From Gammaproteobacteria bacterium (GTDB taxonomy: Bacteria > Pseudomonadota > Gammaproteobacteria > S012-40), in assembly GCA_919902765.1 (NCBI GenBank), contig CAKKRP010000087.1:1-36728 (forward strand): a stretch of 36,728 nt of DNA. Direction: 5' to 3'. The notes beneath the pieces were generated by a model, which saw only the letters and a list, made by a program, of their open reading frames with translations, did not search any database and had not been told where the DNA came from. This document shows, piece after piece, positions 1 to 7,281 of the stretch. How positions within the stretch are numbered: position 1 is the stretch's first letter; the number at the start of each line of letters is the position of its first letter. Position numbers and translations under genes: made by a program.

Positions 1-311
1 GCGGTGGCCAACACCATCTCGATGACGGCGCCGGAGGTCTTGGAGGCCATTGCTAAGGCGGTGGTCGCGAGATCGGCAACCACGTCTTCGCCGACCTCGT
101 GGGCGACTTGCGGCGCATTTTCCAGCCATGCGATGACCAGGTTGCAACCACGCCCCAAGCCGCGCAGTGCGGCCGCGCCTTTGATGTAGTTATCCAGGCC
201 GCGTGGGCTATACACCTTGGTGGCGTCCACCCAGGCGGCGCGCAACACTTCTTGCGACTCGGCGGACAGTTCGTCGAGGATATCTTTATAATCGTCGAGG
301 TTGATGCTCAT
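1..311 (-). CDS. cbbO: CbbO, Rubisco activase subunit (5' part only)
   Basis: This reading frame enters from the left edge and its start lies at 311, two bases after the cbbQ stop. About 103 N-terminal residues are visible, beginning MSINLDDYKDILDEL and rich in helix-forming residues. CbbO proteins carry a C-terminal von Willebrand factor A domain that recruits the CbbQ hexamer to inhibited Rubisco; that domain would lie outside the window and cannot be confirmed. The call rests on position directly after cbbQ in a cbbLSQ operon and on an N-terminus of the expected style. No strong ribosome-binding site precedes the ATG, so translational coupling to cbbQ is likely. The homologous NorD is possible for an isolated gene but unlikely beside Rubisco. 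Confidence 0.85.
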   Translation of the reverse strand, partial: MSINLDDYKDILDELSAESQEVLRAAWVDATKVYSPRGLDNYIKGAAALRGLGRGCNLVIAWLENAPQVAHEVGEDVVADLATTALAMASKTSGAVIEMVLAT

Positions 312-313
312 AA

Positions 314-1117
314 TCAGAAAAACGTAGTGACGGCGGCATCCAAGGCGTCGCGCATGTCGGGGTCGTCGGTGATGGGGCGCACCAAGGCCACACGACAGGC
401 GTTTTTTGGATCGACATTTTTGACAATCAAGTTGCCTGCGTAGACCAACATACGCGTTGAAATACCTTCGTCCAGACCGTGACCTTTCAAATTACGCGCG
501 CGTTCGGCAATCGAGACCAGCTTGTCGGCGACTTCTTTGGTGACGCCGGTCTCATGCGCGACGATCTCGGTTTCGATGTCGTGTTCAGGATAATTAAAAT
601 CCAGTGCACCGAAGCGTTGTTTAGTCGATTGCTTCAAATCCTTCATCAGTGATTGATAACCGGGATTATATGAAATCACCAATTGGAAATCGGCGTGTGC
701 ATGGACCAATTCGCCCTTTTTTTCCAGCGGCAATACGCGACGATTATCCGTGAGCGGATGAATGACGACGGTGGTGTCTTGGCGGGCCTCGACGACCTCG
801 TCCAGATAACATATCGCGCCATAACGTGCCGCCAGTGCCAGCGGGCCATCCTGCCAGCGGGTGCCTTGCGCATCGAGCAAAAAGCGCCCGACCAAATCGG
901 AGGCCGTCATGTCCTCATTACACGCGACGGTGATCAGCGGCTTTTTGAGTCTCCACGCCATGTATTCGACAAAGCGGGTTTTACCGCAACCCGTGGGGCC
1001 CTTGAGCATCATGGGCATGCGCACGGAATAGGCGGCTTCATAGAGCTCCACTTCGTCCGCGACGGCGCGGTAATAGGGTTCTTTTTCAATTCGATATTGC
1101 TGAATGATGTCGCTCAT
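314..1117 (-). CDS. cbbQ: CbbQ, MoxR-type AAA+ Rubisco activase ATPase
   Basis: A 267-residue AAA+ protein of the CbbQ/NorQ/MoxR group. Walker A is GPTGCGKT at residues 40-47 and Walker B ends in D106-E107 (ICYLDEV). The length is normal for CbbQ. In the known family, CbbQ forms hexamers and, with CbbO, uses ATP to remove tight-binding sugar phosphates from form I Rubisco. It sits downstream of cbbS across a terminator and an inverted-repeat element, and just upstream of cbbO. The start at 1117 is supported by an AGAGGA Shine-Dalgarno sequence a few bases upstream. NorQ, which serves nitric oxide reductase, is the main alternative by sequence alone; the neighbours decide for CbbQ. Confidence 0.95.
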   Translation of the reverse strand: MSDIIQQYRIEKEPYYRAVADEVELYEAAYSVRMPMMLKGPTGCGKTRFVEYMAWRLKKPLITVACNEDMTASDLVGRFLLDAQGTRWQDGPLALAARYGAICYLDEVVEARQDTTVVIHPLTDNRRVLPLEKKGELVHAHADFQLVISYNPGYQSLMKDLKQSTKQRFGALDFNYPEHDIETEIVAHETGVTKEVADKLVSIAERARNLKGHGLDEGISTRMLVYAGNLIVKNVDPKNACRVALVRPITDDPDMRDALDAAVTTFF

Positions 1118-1182
1118 GGCGTCCTCTGTGACGTGTGGTGCAAATAAAAAAACAAAACCGATTCAAGTTACCCGAATTTTGT

Positions 1183-1286
1183 TAGCACGGCATTCAGGGT
1201 GGCGAGACACGCCGTGAATACATCCCTGTAGGCTCTTAGCCCGCATCCATGCGGGCTAAGGTCTCGCCACCCTGAATGCCGTGCTA
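1183..1286. repeat. 104-bp inverted-repeat element with nested hairpin
   Basis: The outer arms 1183-1208 and 1261-1286 are perfect 26-bp inverted repeats. The 52-bp interior contains a second perfect 12-bp stem (1235-1246 with 1249-1260, two-base loop) ending flush against the right outer arm. The sequence has no coding potential. It lies between cbbS and cbbQ. The architecture is that of a miniature palindromic repeat (REP/MITE-like), but no second copy was noticed in this window and no target duplication was identified. Confidence 0.85.
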
Positions 1287-1307
1287 TTGCTCAGTGGGTC
1301 TATGCTC

Positions 1308-1347
1308 AAAAATAAAAAGCCCCCATTGCCATGCGGCAACGGGGGCT
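1308..1347 (-). terminator. Rho-independent terminator after cbbS
   Basis: On the minus strand a 13-position stem (12 paired) formed by 1318-1330 and 1335-1347 is followed by TTTTTATTTTT (1308-1318). It lies 26 bp beyond the cbbS stop, so most cbbLS transcripts should end here and cbbQO would be read by leak-through or from another promoter. Confidence 0.88.
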
Positions 1348-1373
1348 TGAATGGCTATCGCCCGTGCCGCGAA

Positions 1374-1730
1374 TTAAACAGTCTTGCCGCGGTAGACCAC
1401 CATCGCCGTACCTTGCGATTGCGCGAAGTTGTCATAACCAACCAAACGCACGTGATTGTTTGGGTTGGCTTTGTGACAGGCTTCGGCTTCGGCCAAGATG
1501 GCATCCACATTGGTTTCGCCGAACATCGGCAGTTTCCACATATACCAATAGTTGTCCATCAAATTTTCGGGCTCGGTGTGTTCCACCGCTGGGTTCCAGC
1601 CCTTTTTGACGATGTATTCCACCTGTTTTTTCATCTGCTCTTTGGTCATCGCGGGCAGATAAGAAAAAGTTTCAAACTTGCGGCTGGCGGGGTCGCTCAG
1701 GCGCGATTTGTAGTCTTGCATGATGCTCAT
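1374..1730 (-). CDS. cbbS: Rubisco small subunit, form I
   Basis: A 118-residue small subunit of ribulose-1,5-bisphosphate carboxylase/oxygenase, matching the usual 110-120 residues of bacterial form I. It begins [20 protein letters not shown] and contains the characteristic blocks [18 protein letters not shown] and [12 protein letters not shown]. The protein caps the L8 core to make the L8S8 enzyme of the Calvin cycle. The start at 1730 is chosen because AGAGG lies seven bases upstream; an in-frame ATG at 1721 is less well placed. It follows cbbL by 81 bases that contain a stem-loop, and is followed by a strong terminator. Confidence 0.98.
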   Translation of the reverse strand: MSIMQDYKSRLSDPASRKFETFSYLPAMTKEQMKKQVEYIVKKGWNPAVEHTEPENLMDNYWYMWKLPMFGETNVDAILAEAEACHKANPNNHVRLVGYDNFAQSQGTAMVVYRGKTV

Positions 1731-1779
1731 GTCAATTCCTCTCAATGCGATTTAGTGTACGGGTCAGGTAAAGGGTAAC

Positions 1780-1800
1780 CCCGCCGCACGAAACGGCGGG
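1780..1800 (-). other. Stem-loop between cbbL and cbbS
   Basis: A perfect 7-bp GC-only stem (1780-1786 with 1794-1800) and a seven-base loop lie in the cbbL-cbbS spacer. No T-run follows on the minus strand, so it is not a terminator. An mRNA-stabilising or processing element that sets the cbbL:cbbS ratio is a reasonable inference, not shown. Confidence 0.6.
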
Positions 1801-1811
1801 ACAGTGCCCCA

Positions 1812-3233
1812 TTACTTGTGCGCCACGTCCAGTTTGTCAACGGTGTCGAATTCGAACTTGATTTCTTTCCATGTTTCCATGGCGATCTTCAGTTCTGGGC
1901 TGCTCTTGGCGGCGTCGGTCAGGATGGCCTTGCCTTCCTTCTCGATCGCCACGCCTTGGTTGCGTGCGGCAACGCAGGCTTCCAACGCGACACGGTTCGC
2001 AGCAGCGCCTGCGGCATTGCCCCACGGATGGCCTAAGGTACCACCACCGAATTGCAACACGGAGTCGTCACCGAAGATGTTAACCAACGCGGGCATGTGC
2101 CACACGTGGATACCACCCGAGGCCACGGCAAACACGCCCGGCATGGAACCCCAATCTTGATCGAAGAAGATACCGCGTGAGCGGTCTTCTTTGATGAACT
2201 TGTCACGCAAAATGTCAATCCAGCCCAGCGTTGCTTCACGGTCGCCTTCGAGCTTGCCGACCACGGTGCCGGTGTGCAGGTGATCGCCACCCGACAGACG
2301 CAGGATCTTGGCAAGCACGCGGAAGTGAATACCGTGGTGCGGGTTGCGATCGAGCACGGCGTGCATGGCGCGGTGGATGTGCAACAACATGCCGTTGTCA
2401 CGGCACCAGTTGGCCAGGCCCGTGTTGGCGCAGAAACCGCCGGTGATGTAGTCGTGCATAATGATGGGCGCGCCGATTTCTTTGGCGTATTCCGCACGCT
2501 TGTACATTTCTTCCGGGGTTGGGGCGGTCACATTCAAATAGTGACCCTTGCGCTCGCCGGTCTCTTTTTCGGCCTTCAGCGTGGCTTCTTGCACGAAATC
2601 GAAACGTTGGCGCCAACGCATGAACGGCTGGCTGTTGACGTTTTCGTCGTCTTTGGTGAAGTCCAAACCACCGCGCAGACATTCATACACCGCACGACCG
2701 TAGTTCTTCGCAGACAGGCCGAGCTTGGGTTTGATGGTGCAACCCAATAACGGACGGCCGTATTTGTTCATGATGTCGCGTTCGACTTGGATACCCATCG
2801 GAGGGCCGCCACAGGTCTTCACGTAGGCGATAGGGAAGCGCACGTCTTCCAAACGCAGGGCGCGAATGGCCTTGAAGCCGAACACGTTACCGACCAAGGA
2901 GGTGAACACGTTGACCACCGAACCTTCTTCGAACAGGTCCATAGGATAGGCGATAAAGGCATAAAAACAGGTGTCGTCGCCCGGCACGTCTTCGATGCGA
3001 TAGGCGCGGCCTTTGTAATAGTCCAAATCGGTCAACAGGTCGGTCCACACCGTGGTCCAGGTACCCGTGGAGGATTCGGCGGCCACTGCGGCGGCGGCTT
3101 CTTCGCGATCCACGCCCGCTTGCGGGGTGATCTTGAAACAGGCCAGGATGTCGGTGGCGAGCGGGGTGTAGTCGGGCATCCAGTAGGTGTGGCGGTATTC
3201 CTTCACGCCAGCGCTATAGGTCTTACGGGACAT
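1812..3233 (-). CDS. cbbL: Rubisco large subunit, form I (IAq-type context)
   Basis: A 473-residue large subunit of ribulose-bisphosphate carboxylase/oxygenase, the CO2-fixing enzyme of the Calvin cycle. Visible active-site elements are TIKPKLG with K168, the carbamylated lysine K194 in [11 protein letters not shown] with D196 and E197, HIHRAMH with H287 and R288, and loop 6 GKLEG with K327. All key residues are intact. The start at 3233 is preceded by GGAGG with a seven-base spacer; a longer frame from 3305 exists but lacks the conserved N-terminus in its extra part. The gene is first in cbbLSQO and divergent from cbbR. CbbQO neighbours and absence of carboxysome genes in view point to form IAq. 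Confidence 0.99.
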   Translation of the reverse strand: MSRKTYSAGVKEYRHTYWMPDYTPLATDILACFKITPQAGVDREEAAAAVAAESSTGTWTTVWTDLLTDLDYYKGRAYRIEDVPGDDTCFYAFIAYPMDLFEEGSVVNVFTSLVGNVFGFKAIRALRLEDVRFPIAYVKTCGGPPMGIQVERDIMNKYGRPLLGCTIKPKLGLSAKNYGRAVYECLRGGLDFTKDDENVNSQPFMRWRQRFDFVQEATLKAEKETGERKGHYLNVTAPTPEEMYKRAEYAKEIGAPIIMHDYITGGFCANTGLANWCRDNGMLLHIHRAMHAVLDRNPHHGIHFRVLAKILRLSGGDHLHTGTVVGKLEGDREATLGWIDILRDKFIKEDRSRGIFFDQDWGSMPGVFAVASGGIHVWHMPALVNIFGDDSVLQFGGGTLGHPWGNAAGAAANRVALEACVAARNQGVAIEKEGKAILTDAAKSSPELKIAMETWKEIKFEFDTVDKLDVAHK

Positions 3234-3337
3234 AGTGTTTCCTCCGTAGAGTGGTGAACCAAGCATCAGTCCGCGACGCGGACTATCGAAAAAAGGCGCC
3301 CGCAAGCACCGGGCTGAAAGTGATTTTACGTCGTTTA

Positions 3338-3396
3338 TGTATAAAGTAAACTAAATTATTATAATTATTACCATAAGGACAACCTTATGATACAAT
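3338..3396. promoter_or_regulatory. Divergent cbbR/cbbL control region with CbbR-type palindrome
   Basis: A perfect 7-4-7 palindrome, CATAAGG ACAA CCTTATG (3372-3389), fits the TNA-N7/8-TNA pattern known for CbbR (TAA-N8-TTA). It abuts TGATACAAT (3388-3396), an extended -10 reading toward cbbR. On the minus strand a weak -10 (TATACA, 3338-3343) can be proposed for cbbL, which would put the palindrome near -50, as expected for a LysR activator site. The palindrome is seen; CbbR binding and the cbbL -10 are inferred. Confidence 0.6.
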
Positions 3397-3402
3397 CCGC
3401 AC

Positions 3403-4329
3403 ATGGCAATGAATTTGACCTTCCGCCAGCTACGCGTTTTTGAATCCGTGGCCAGGCATCAGAGTTTCACGCGCGCGGCGGAGGAGCTTTTCCTTACGCA
3501 GCCCGCAGTTTCTATGCAAATCAAACAGTTAGAAGAACAGGTCGGGTTGCCGTTGTTTGAGCAATTGGGCAAAAAGATATTTTTGACCCACGCGGGTAAG
3601 GAATTGTACCAATATAGCCGCCAGGTGTCCGCCTCGCTCAATGAATTTCAAGGTGTGGTGGACGACCTCAAAGGATCGCGCCGGGGGCGTTTGGACATCG
3701 CCGTGGCGAGCACCGCCAATTCGTTTGCGACACGCTTATTAGCGGTATTCTCAAAGCGGTTTGAGTTGTTGACCTATCGGCTGGAGGTCACCAATCGCCA
3801 AACGCTGCTCGAACAATTAGACGCCAATACCAAGGACTTGGTAATCATGGGGCGTCCCCCGGAGGAACTGGATCTGGTCGCCGAGCCGTTCATGGAAAAT
3901 CCGTTGGTGATCATTGCGCCGGTCGATCATCCGTTGGTCGGTCGCAAGGCGATACCCTTGCAAGAATTACAATCCGCCCCGTTTGTATTGCGTGAAGAAG
4001 GTTCGGGGACACGCGGCGCGATGGAACGTTTTTTTGCGGAACGTGGCGTAATGCTAAAGGTTTCAATGGAGATGACCAGTAATGAGGCCATCAAGCAAGC
4101 GGTACAAGCGGGTTTGGGATTGGGTATTGTCTCTATCCATACCCTGGAACTGGAGTTGGCGGCGGAGCGGCTGGTGATATTGGACGTGGAAAGTTTCCCG
4201 ATTTTGCGGCATTGGTATGTCGTACACCGCAAGGGCAAGCGTTTGTCGAGCGTTGCGCAGGCGTTTAAAACCTTTGTGTTGACCGAGGCAGTCCCGTTAT
4301 TGAAAGTGCGCGTGCCCGAAAACGCTTAA
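3403..4329 (+). CDS. cbbR: CbbR, LysR-type regulator of the cbb operon
   Basis: A 308-residue LysR-type regulator. The N-terminal winged HTH (about residues 5-65, FRQLRVFESVARHQSFTRAA and LTQPAVSMQIKQLEE) is followed by a periplasmic-binding-fold effector domain with FVLREEGSGTRGAMERFF and QAGLGLGIVS, both typical of CbbR. Family members sense metabolites such as RuBP, PEP or NADPH and activate cbb transcription. It is transcribed divergently from cbbL. No Shine-Dalgarno sequence precedes either candidate start (3403, or 3409 at MNLTFRQL), and the -10 element ends only six bases before 3403, so the message may be leaderless. Orientation and sequence make CbbR the clear call. Confidence 0.95.
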   Translation: MAMNLTFRQLRVFESVARHQSFTRAAEELFLTQPAVSMQIKQLEEQVGLPLFEQLGKKIFLTHAGKELYQYSRQVSASLNEFQGVVDDLKGSRRGRLDIAVASTANSFATRLLAVFSKRFELLTYRLEVTNRQTLLEQLDANTKDLVIMGRPPEELDLVAEPFMENPLVIIAPVDHPLVGRKAIPLQELQSAPFVLREEGSGTRGAMERFFAERGVMLKVSMEMTSNEAIKQAVQAGLGLGIVSIHTLELELAAERLVILDVESFPILRHWYVVHRKGKRLSSVAQAFKTFVLTEAVPLLKVRVPENA

Positions 4330-4339
4330 CAGACCTGGT

Positions 4340-4356
4340 GCGCCGACGGCGTTTTA
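4340..4356 (+). terminator. Possible weak terminator after cbbR
   Basis: A short CGCC-GAC-GGCG hairpin (4341-4351) followed by TTTT lies just past the cbbR stop. The stem is only four pairs, so termination strength is doubtful. Confidence 0.35.
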
Positions 4357-4472
4357 ATCTATAATTCACTTGGCCCGCGTAGCATAGCGTTTGGCCAGGG
4401 TTGCAGGGGGCGACCACATAGCACACGGTTGTGATGCGATTGTATGAATATACCGAACTGGGGATTAGTGAC

Positions 4473-4781
4473 ATGAAACGAATTTTCTTAATGGCCATTG
4501 CTGGCTTGGTGTTGGGTCATAGCGCCATCGCGGCAGAGTATGAAGCACAAGGAACGGTGAATTCCGTTAACGTTGACAAACGCACCCTGAATATTTCACA
4601 CGGGGCGATCAAGGGCTTGGGTATGGACGCCATGTCCATGGATTTTCCGGTGGGCGATCCTTCAATGTTGAAGGAAGTGAAGGCCGGGCAACAGGTAAAG
4701 TTCGTGTTATCGACGGATAGTAAGGGACGTATGGTCATTTCCGATATCGAAGCGCGCGATCAGTCTTTCGTGGCGAAATAG
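4473..4781 (+). CDS. CusF-like periplasmic copper-binding protein
   Basis: A 102-residue exported protein. A signal peptide (MKRIFLMAIAGLVLG to about AIAA) precedes an approximately 80-residue domain with ISHGAIKGLGMDAMSMDFPV. The His plus Met-x-x-Met-x-Met pattern followed by an aromatic resembles the Cu(I)/Ag(I) site of CusF (PF11604), which hands copper to CusCBA-type efflux pumps; the later VKFVLS...GRMVISDIE also fits that beta-barrel fold. The tryptophan of E. coli CusF, which stacks on copper, is not seen at the corresponding place. No Cus pump genes are nearby. The start at 4473 gives a proper signal peptide; the upstream ATG at 4431 would add residues ahead of it. A terminator follows directly. 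Confidence 0.8.
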   Translation: MKRIFLMAIAGLVLGHSAIAAEYEAQGTVNSVNVDKRTLNISHGAIKGLGMDAMSMDFPVGDPSMLKEVKAGQQVKFVLSTDSKGRMVISDIEARDQSFVAK

Positions 4782-4806
4782 GCGTTTGGGCTGTTGTGTT
4801 GAAAAA

Positions 4807-4829
4807 GGGCGGTTTTACCGCCTTTTTTA
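4807..4829 (+). terminator. Rho-independent terminator
   Basis: GGCGG-TTTTA-CCGCC (4808-4822) is followed by TTTTTTATT, 27 bases after the CusF-like stop. This is a clear intrinsic terminator on the plus strand and separates that gene from the DedA gene. Confidence 0.88.
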
Positions 4830-4841
4830 TTGGATGAAAAA

Positions 4842-5462
4842 ATGATCGAAAAAATTATTTTATTCCTTGCCAGCTATATCATTGCCACTATATCCACGCT
4901 GGGTTATGGGGGCGTAGTGTTATTGATGGCCATCGAGAGTGCATGTATTCCGTTGCCTTCCGAAATCATTATGCCGTTTTCGGGATATTTGGTTTTTACC
5001 GGCGAGTTGGATATCAATTTGGTCGCGCTTGCAGGCGCGGTGGGGTGTGTTTTAGGCTCTATCGTGGCGTATTATGTCGGACTTTATGGCGGTCGCCCAT
5101 TGGTCGAAAAATACGGCCGCTATGTATTGATAAGTCATCACGATCTCGATCTCGCCGACCGCTGGTTTCAGCGGCATGGCGATATCACTATTTTCATCGG
5201 GCGCTTATTGCCGGTGATACGCACCTTTATCGCCTTTCCCGCCGGGGTGGCGCGCATGCCCCTATGGCGCTTCTGCGTATACACCTTTGTCGGTTCATAT
5301 ATCTGGTGCTGGGCGTTGGCCTGGGTGGGATATAAATTGGGCGAGCGCTGGAATACCTTGGGCATATATTTTCACCGTTTCGACACGGCCATAGGCGTGG
5401 TGATCGTCGCCGCAACGGTGTGGTATGTGTGGCGGCACCTCAAATTATTGAAGAAGGCATGA
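4842..5462 (+). CDS. DedA-family inner-membrane protein
   Basis: A 206-residue polytopic membrane protein of the DedA/SNARE-associated family (PF09335). Diagnostic blocks are the N-terminal ESACIPLPSEIIMPFSGYLV, the glycine-rich GSIVAYYVGLYGGRPLVEKYG, and FIGRLLPVIRTFIAFPAGVARMP with its conserved arginines. Hydrophobic helices continue to residue 195 and the C-terminus is basic. DedA proteins include undecaprenyl-phosphate and phospholipid flippases and affect envelope stress and antimicrobial peptide resistance; the substrate here is not known. The frame can be extended to a TTG at 4830, but that start would sit in the tail of the preceding terminator, so ATG 4842 is preferred. A weak hairpin (5466-5482) follows the stop. 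Confidence 0.92.
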   Translation: MIEKIILFLASYIIATISTLGYGGVVLLMAIESACIPLPSEIIMPFSGYLVFTGELDINLVALAGAVGCVLGSIVAYYVGLYGGRPLVEKYGRYVLISHHDLDLADRWFQRHGDITIFIGRLLPVIRTFIAFPAGVARMPLWRFCVYTFVGSYIWCWALAWVGYKLGERWNTLGIYFHRFDTAIGVVIVAATVWYVWRHLKLLKKA

Positions 5463-5465
5463 AGA

Positions 5466-5482
5466 CGCGCCCAATTGGCGCG
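5466..5482 (+). terminator. Hairpin after dedA, possible weak terminator
   Basis: A perfect six-pair stem CGCGCC-CAATT-GGCGCG starts three bases after the DedA stop. No T-run follows, so factor-independent termination is unlikely to be efficient. Confidence 0.35.
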
Positions 5483-5548
5483 TTCGATTACCACCACAAC
5501 CCGTCTTGAGGTACACTAAGGCCGAGCAAAAAAAGGGGCAGGGATGAT

Positions 5549-6739
5549 ATGGGCGCGATAGCCGCAGCCATCATCGTGTTGTGTGGGGCCATCGCCCTGT
5601 TGCAATGGCACTCCGTCCAATTTTGGGTCGCGCAAGTCGGTCTTACCGGCGTGGGTTTTTCGCTGTTATTGGATGCGATGGGCCTATGGTTGTGGTACCA
5701 ACGTACCCCTCTTACGCGTGGACTAGGTGTGCTGGCCTCTATATTAGTGCTTGCAGGGCCTGTCTATTGGGTTGCCACGCCGATTATCGACCAATCCGCG
5801 CGCGCAGTGCATAACGATACGGCGCGCGCGGCCAACATCGCCGCTTTAGAAATCGACATTAGCCAACGCGAATCGGCGTTGGCCCGCATTACTACCGGAT
5901 CAGGCGGTGGCGAATGGGCCTCGGTAATTCGCCAAACCCAGACAGAACTCGCCAACATCAACGCGGAAATCAATCGCCTCAAGGCCACCGAACAATCTGT
6001 TCCCAATGGATTAAACCGCAGCTACCGGAACTTGCGTGCCGATTTGCGCAAGTATCAACATGCAGCGACACGTGGCGCCGATTCGATAGACATTGTACAA
6101 CGTGCGCAGGCGGAGCTCGCAGAACGCCGCGCGCGGCTCGCGGAATTGCGTGCGATAAATCCATCGGTGCAGGCGGAAATGCGCGCCATGATTATTGTCG
6201 CGATGCAGGTATTTGCGCTATTGTTATTTCAATTAGGCGCGATACTCGCGATCAACCGAATTTCCGTATTGCGTGCGACGATGTTGGAAAGTCGCAGCCC
6301 AGAAAAAAAGGGCGAAAATGTGCCGGAAAATATCGCAGCGGACCACACAGCGACGCCACCCACCCCCCGAATCGCGCCCTTGGCGCTCGACAATCCAAGG
6401 ATTGAACAAACGTCGGCGTCTATAAACAAATTGAAAGCAGTTAAGACGGGTATAGCGAAAAAAAGTTCGGCTACGCCGATTTCCAGTAGTGTCGATAAGA
6501 ATGACACCCTATTATTGCGCCGCGCCTGTCGCACGTTGGAAAACGAATTGACTCAATCGGGTATGTCTCCCGAATTAATGGCGGTCAATTTGGGCATTTC
6601 ACCTGATGAACTGCGTATGTTTTTGCGGCACCAAGAATTGCTTGCGGCGGGAGAGCGTACGCTTAGCAAACCCGTATTAGATAAAATTTTAGCACTCTAC
6701 GCTCACACCTTGCGCCAGCAACAGGAGGCGGTCGATTGA
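5549..6739 (+). CDS. Unrecognised membrane/coiled-coil protein with HTH-like C-terminus
   Basis: A 396-residue protein not recognised as a named family. The N-terminal 80 residues hold about three hydrophobic helices (near 3-20, 26-48 and 58-78). Residues about 90-210 are rich in Ala, Arg, Glu and Gln with heptad-like spacing and are probably coiled coil. A further hydrophobic helix at about 215-238 (MIIVAMQVFALLLFQLGAIL) is followed by a Pro/Ser/Thr/Lys linker. The C-terminal 75 residues are again helical and contain MSPELMAVNLGISPDELRMF, which has the spacing of a helix-turn-helix. The start at 5549 has purine-rich GGGGCAGGGAT upstream. The gene stands alone between DedA and an AT-rich spacer. 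A membrane-anchored regulator is a guess. Confidence 0.75.
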   Translation: MGAIAAAIIVLCGAIALLQWHSVQFWVAQVGLTGVGFSLLLDAMGLWLWYQRTPLTRGLGVLASILVLAGPVYWVATPIIDQSARAVHNDTARAANIAALEIDISQRESALARITTGSGGGEWASVIRQTQTELANINAEINRLKATEQSVPNGLNRSYRNLRADLRKYQHAATRGADSIDIVQRAQAELAERRARLAELRAINPSVQAEMRAMIIVAMQVFALLLFQLGAILAINRISVLRATMLESRSPEKKGENVPENIAADHTATPPTPRIAPLALDNPRIEQTSASINKLKAVKTGIAKKSSATPISSSVDKNDTLLLRRACRTLENELTQSGMSPELMAVNLGISPDELRMFLRHQELLAAGERTLSKPVLDKILALYAHTLRQQQEAVD

Positions 6740-7281
6740 ATGTTCGAATAAATTCGAACCTACATGCATATTATTTTATTAAATATTACCGCGTTAGGGG
6801 CGGCTTTTCACGTTAATGAACCCCGCAACTTGAGTCACTCGTTACGCCCGCGCCTGAATTCGAATAAATATTTAGTTTATCGCTCCACCACCGCATTGTT
6901 CAGTGCGGACTTTAAATCTACGGACTTATGTTATTTGCCCCGGCGCTGTGCAATCTCGCAAATGGATTGCACAACGATTGAGCACGTATTGATTTTCAGG
7001 CTACTCAACACCCTGAAATATTCGAAAATAGTGATAACAATTAGTCGCTTATAAATTTGGCATGCTTTGTGATGATAGATAAGAAATTGCCTTGCTTTTT
7101 TAAAAAATTAAATATCGCGCTAGATGGCCAAAAATCGGCGTCACTGCGATATATGGTGAATTTATTTTTGATGTGACGAACTGATATAGCGGGACAACCC
7201 GCGAGGGCAGCGGCACCCATCGAACTGTCACACGACAGGTAGATGGTCGTTTTTTTTGATTTTTTTTGACTGGAGGAAACG
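6740..7281 (+). other. AT-rich 542-bp non-coding spacer and leader of the ABC operon
   Basis: No convincing gene lies here. Visible structure: a perfect 8-2-8 palindrome GTTCGAAT-AA-ATTCGAAC (6742-6759); a second TTCGAATAAAT word near 6859; an 8-bp inverted repeat TGTGCAAT/ATTGCACA (6947-6954, 6966-6973); hairpin GCGGG-ACAA-CCCGC (7189-7202); hairpin CTGTC-ACAC-GACAG (7225-7238); and an eight-T run at 7250-7257 just before the Shine-Dalgarno sequence of the binding-protein gene. The last elements could form an attenuator. Confidence 0.6.

Noticed and set aside
2274..2750. Long open frame of 158 codons opposite cbbL
   Set aside because: It is antisense to a fully conserved Rubisco large subunit with no ribosome-binding site or recognisable protein features; high coding bias of cbbL explains the open frame.
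3234..3305. N-terminal extension of cbbL to 3305
   Set aside because: The extra residues are unlike any Rubisco N-terminus, while 3233 has a well-placed GGAGG and the conserved start.
6764..7054. Open frame of 96 codons in the spacer before the ABC importer
   Set aside because: AT-rich, no Shine-Dalgarno sequence, no domain-like content, and it spans inverted repeats.
7189..7238. ANTAR-type two-hairpin RNA
   Set aside because: The two hairpins have four-base loops (ACAA and ACAC), not the six-base loops with conserved A and G expected for ANTAR targets.
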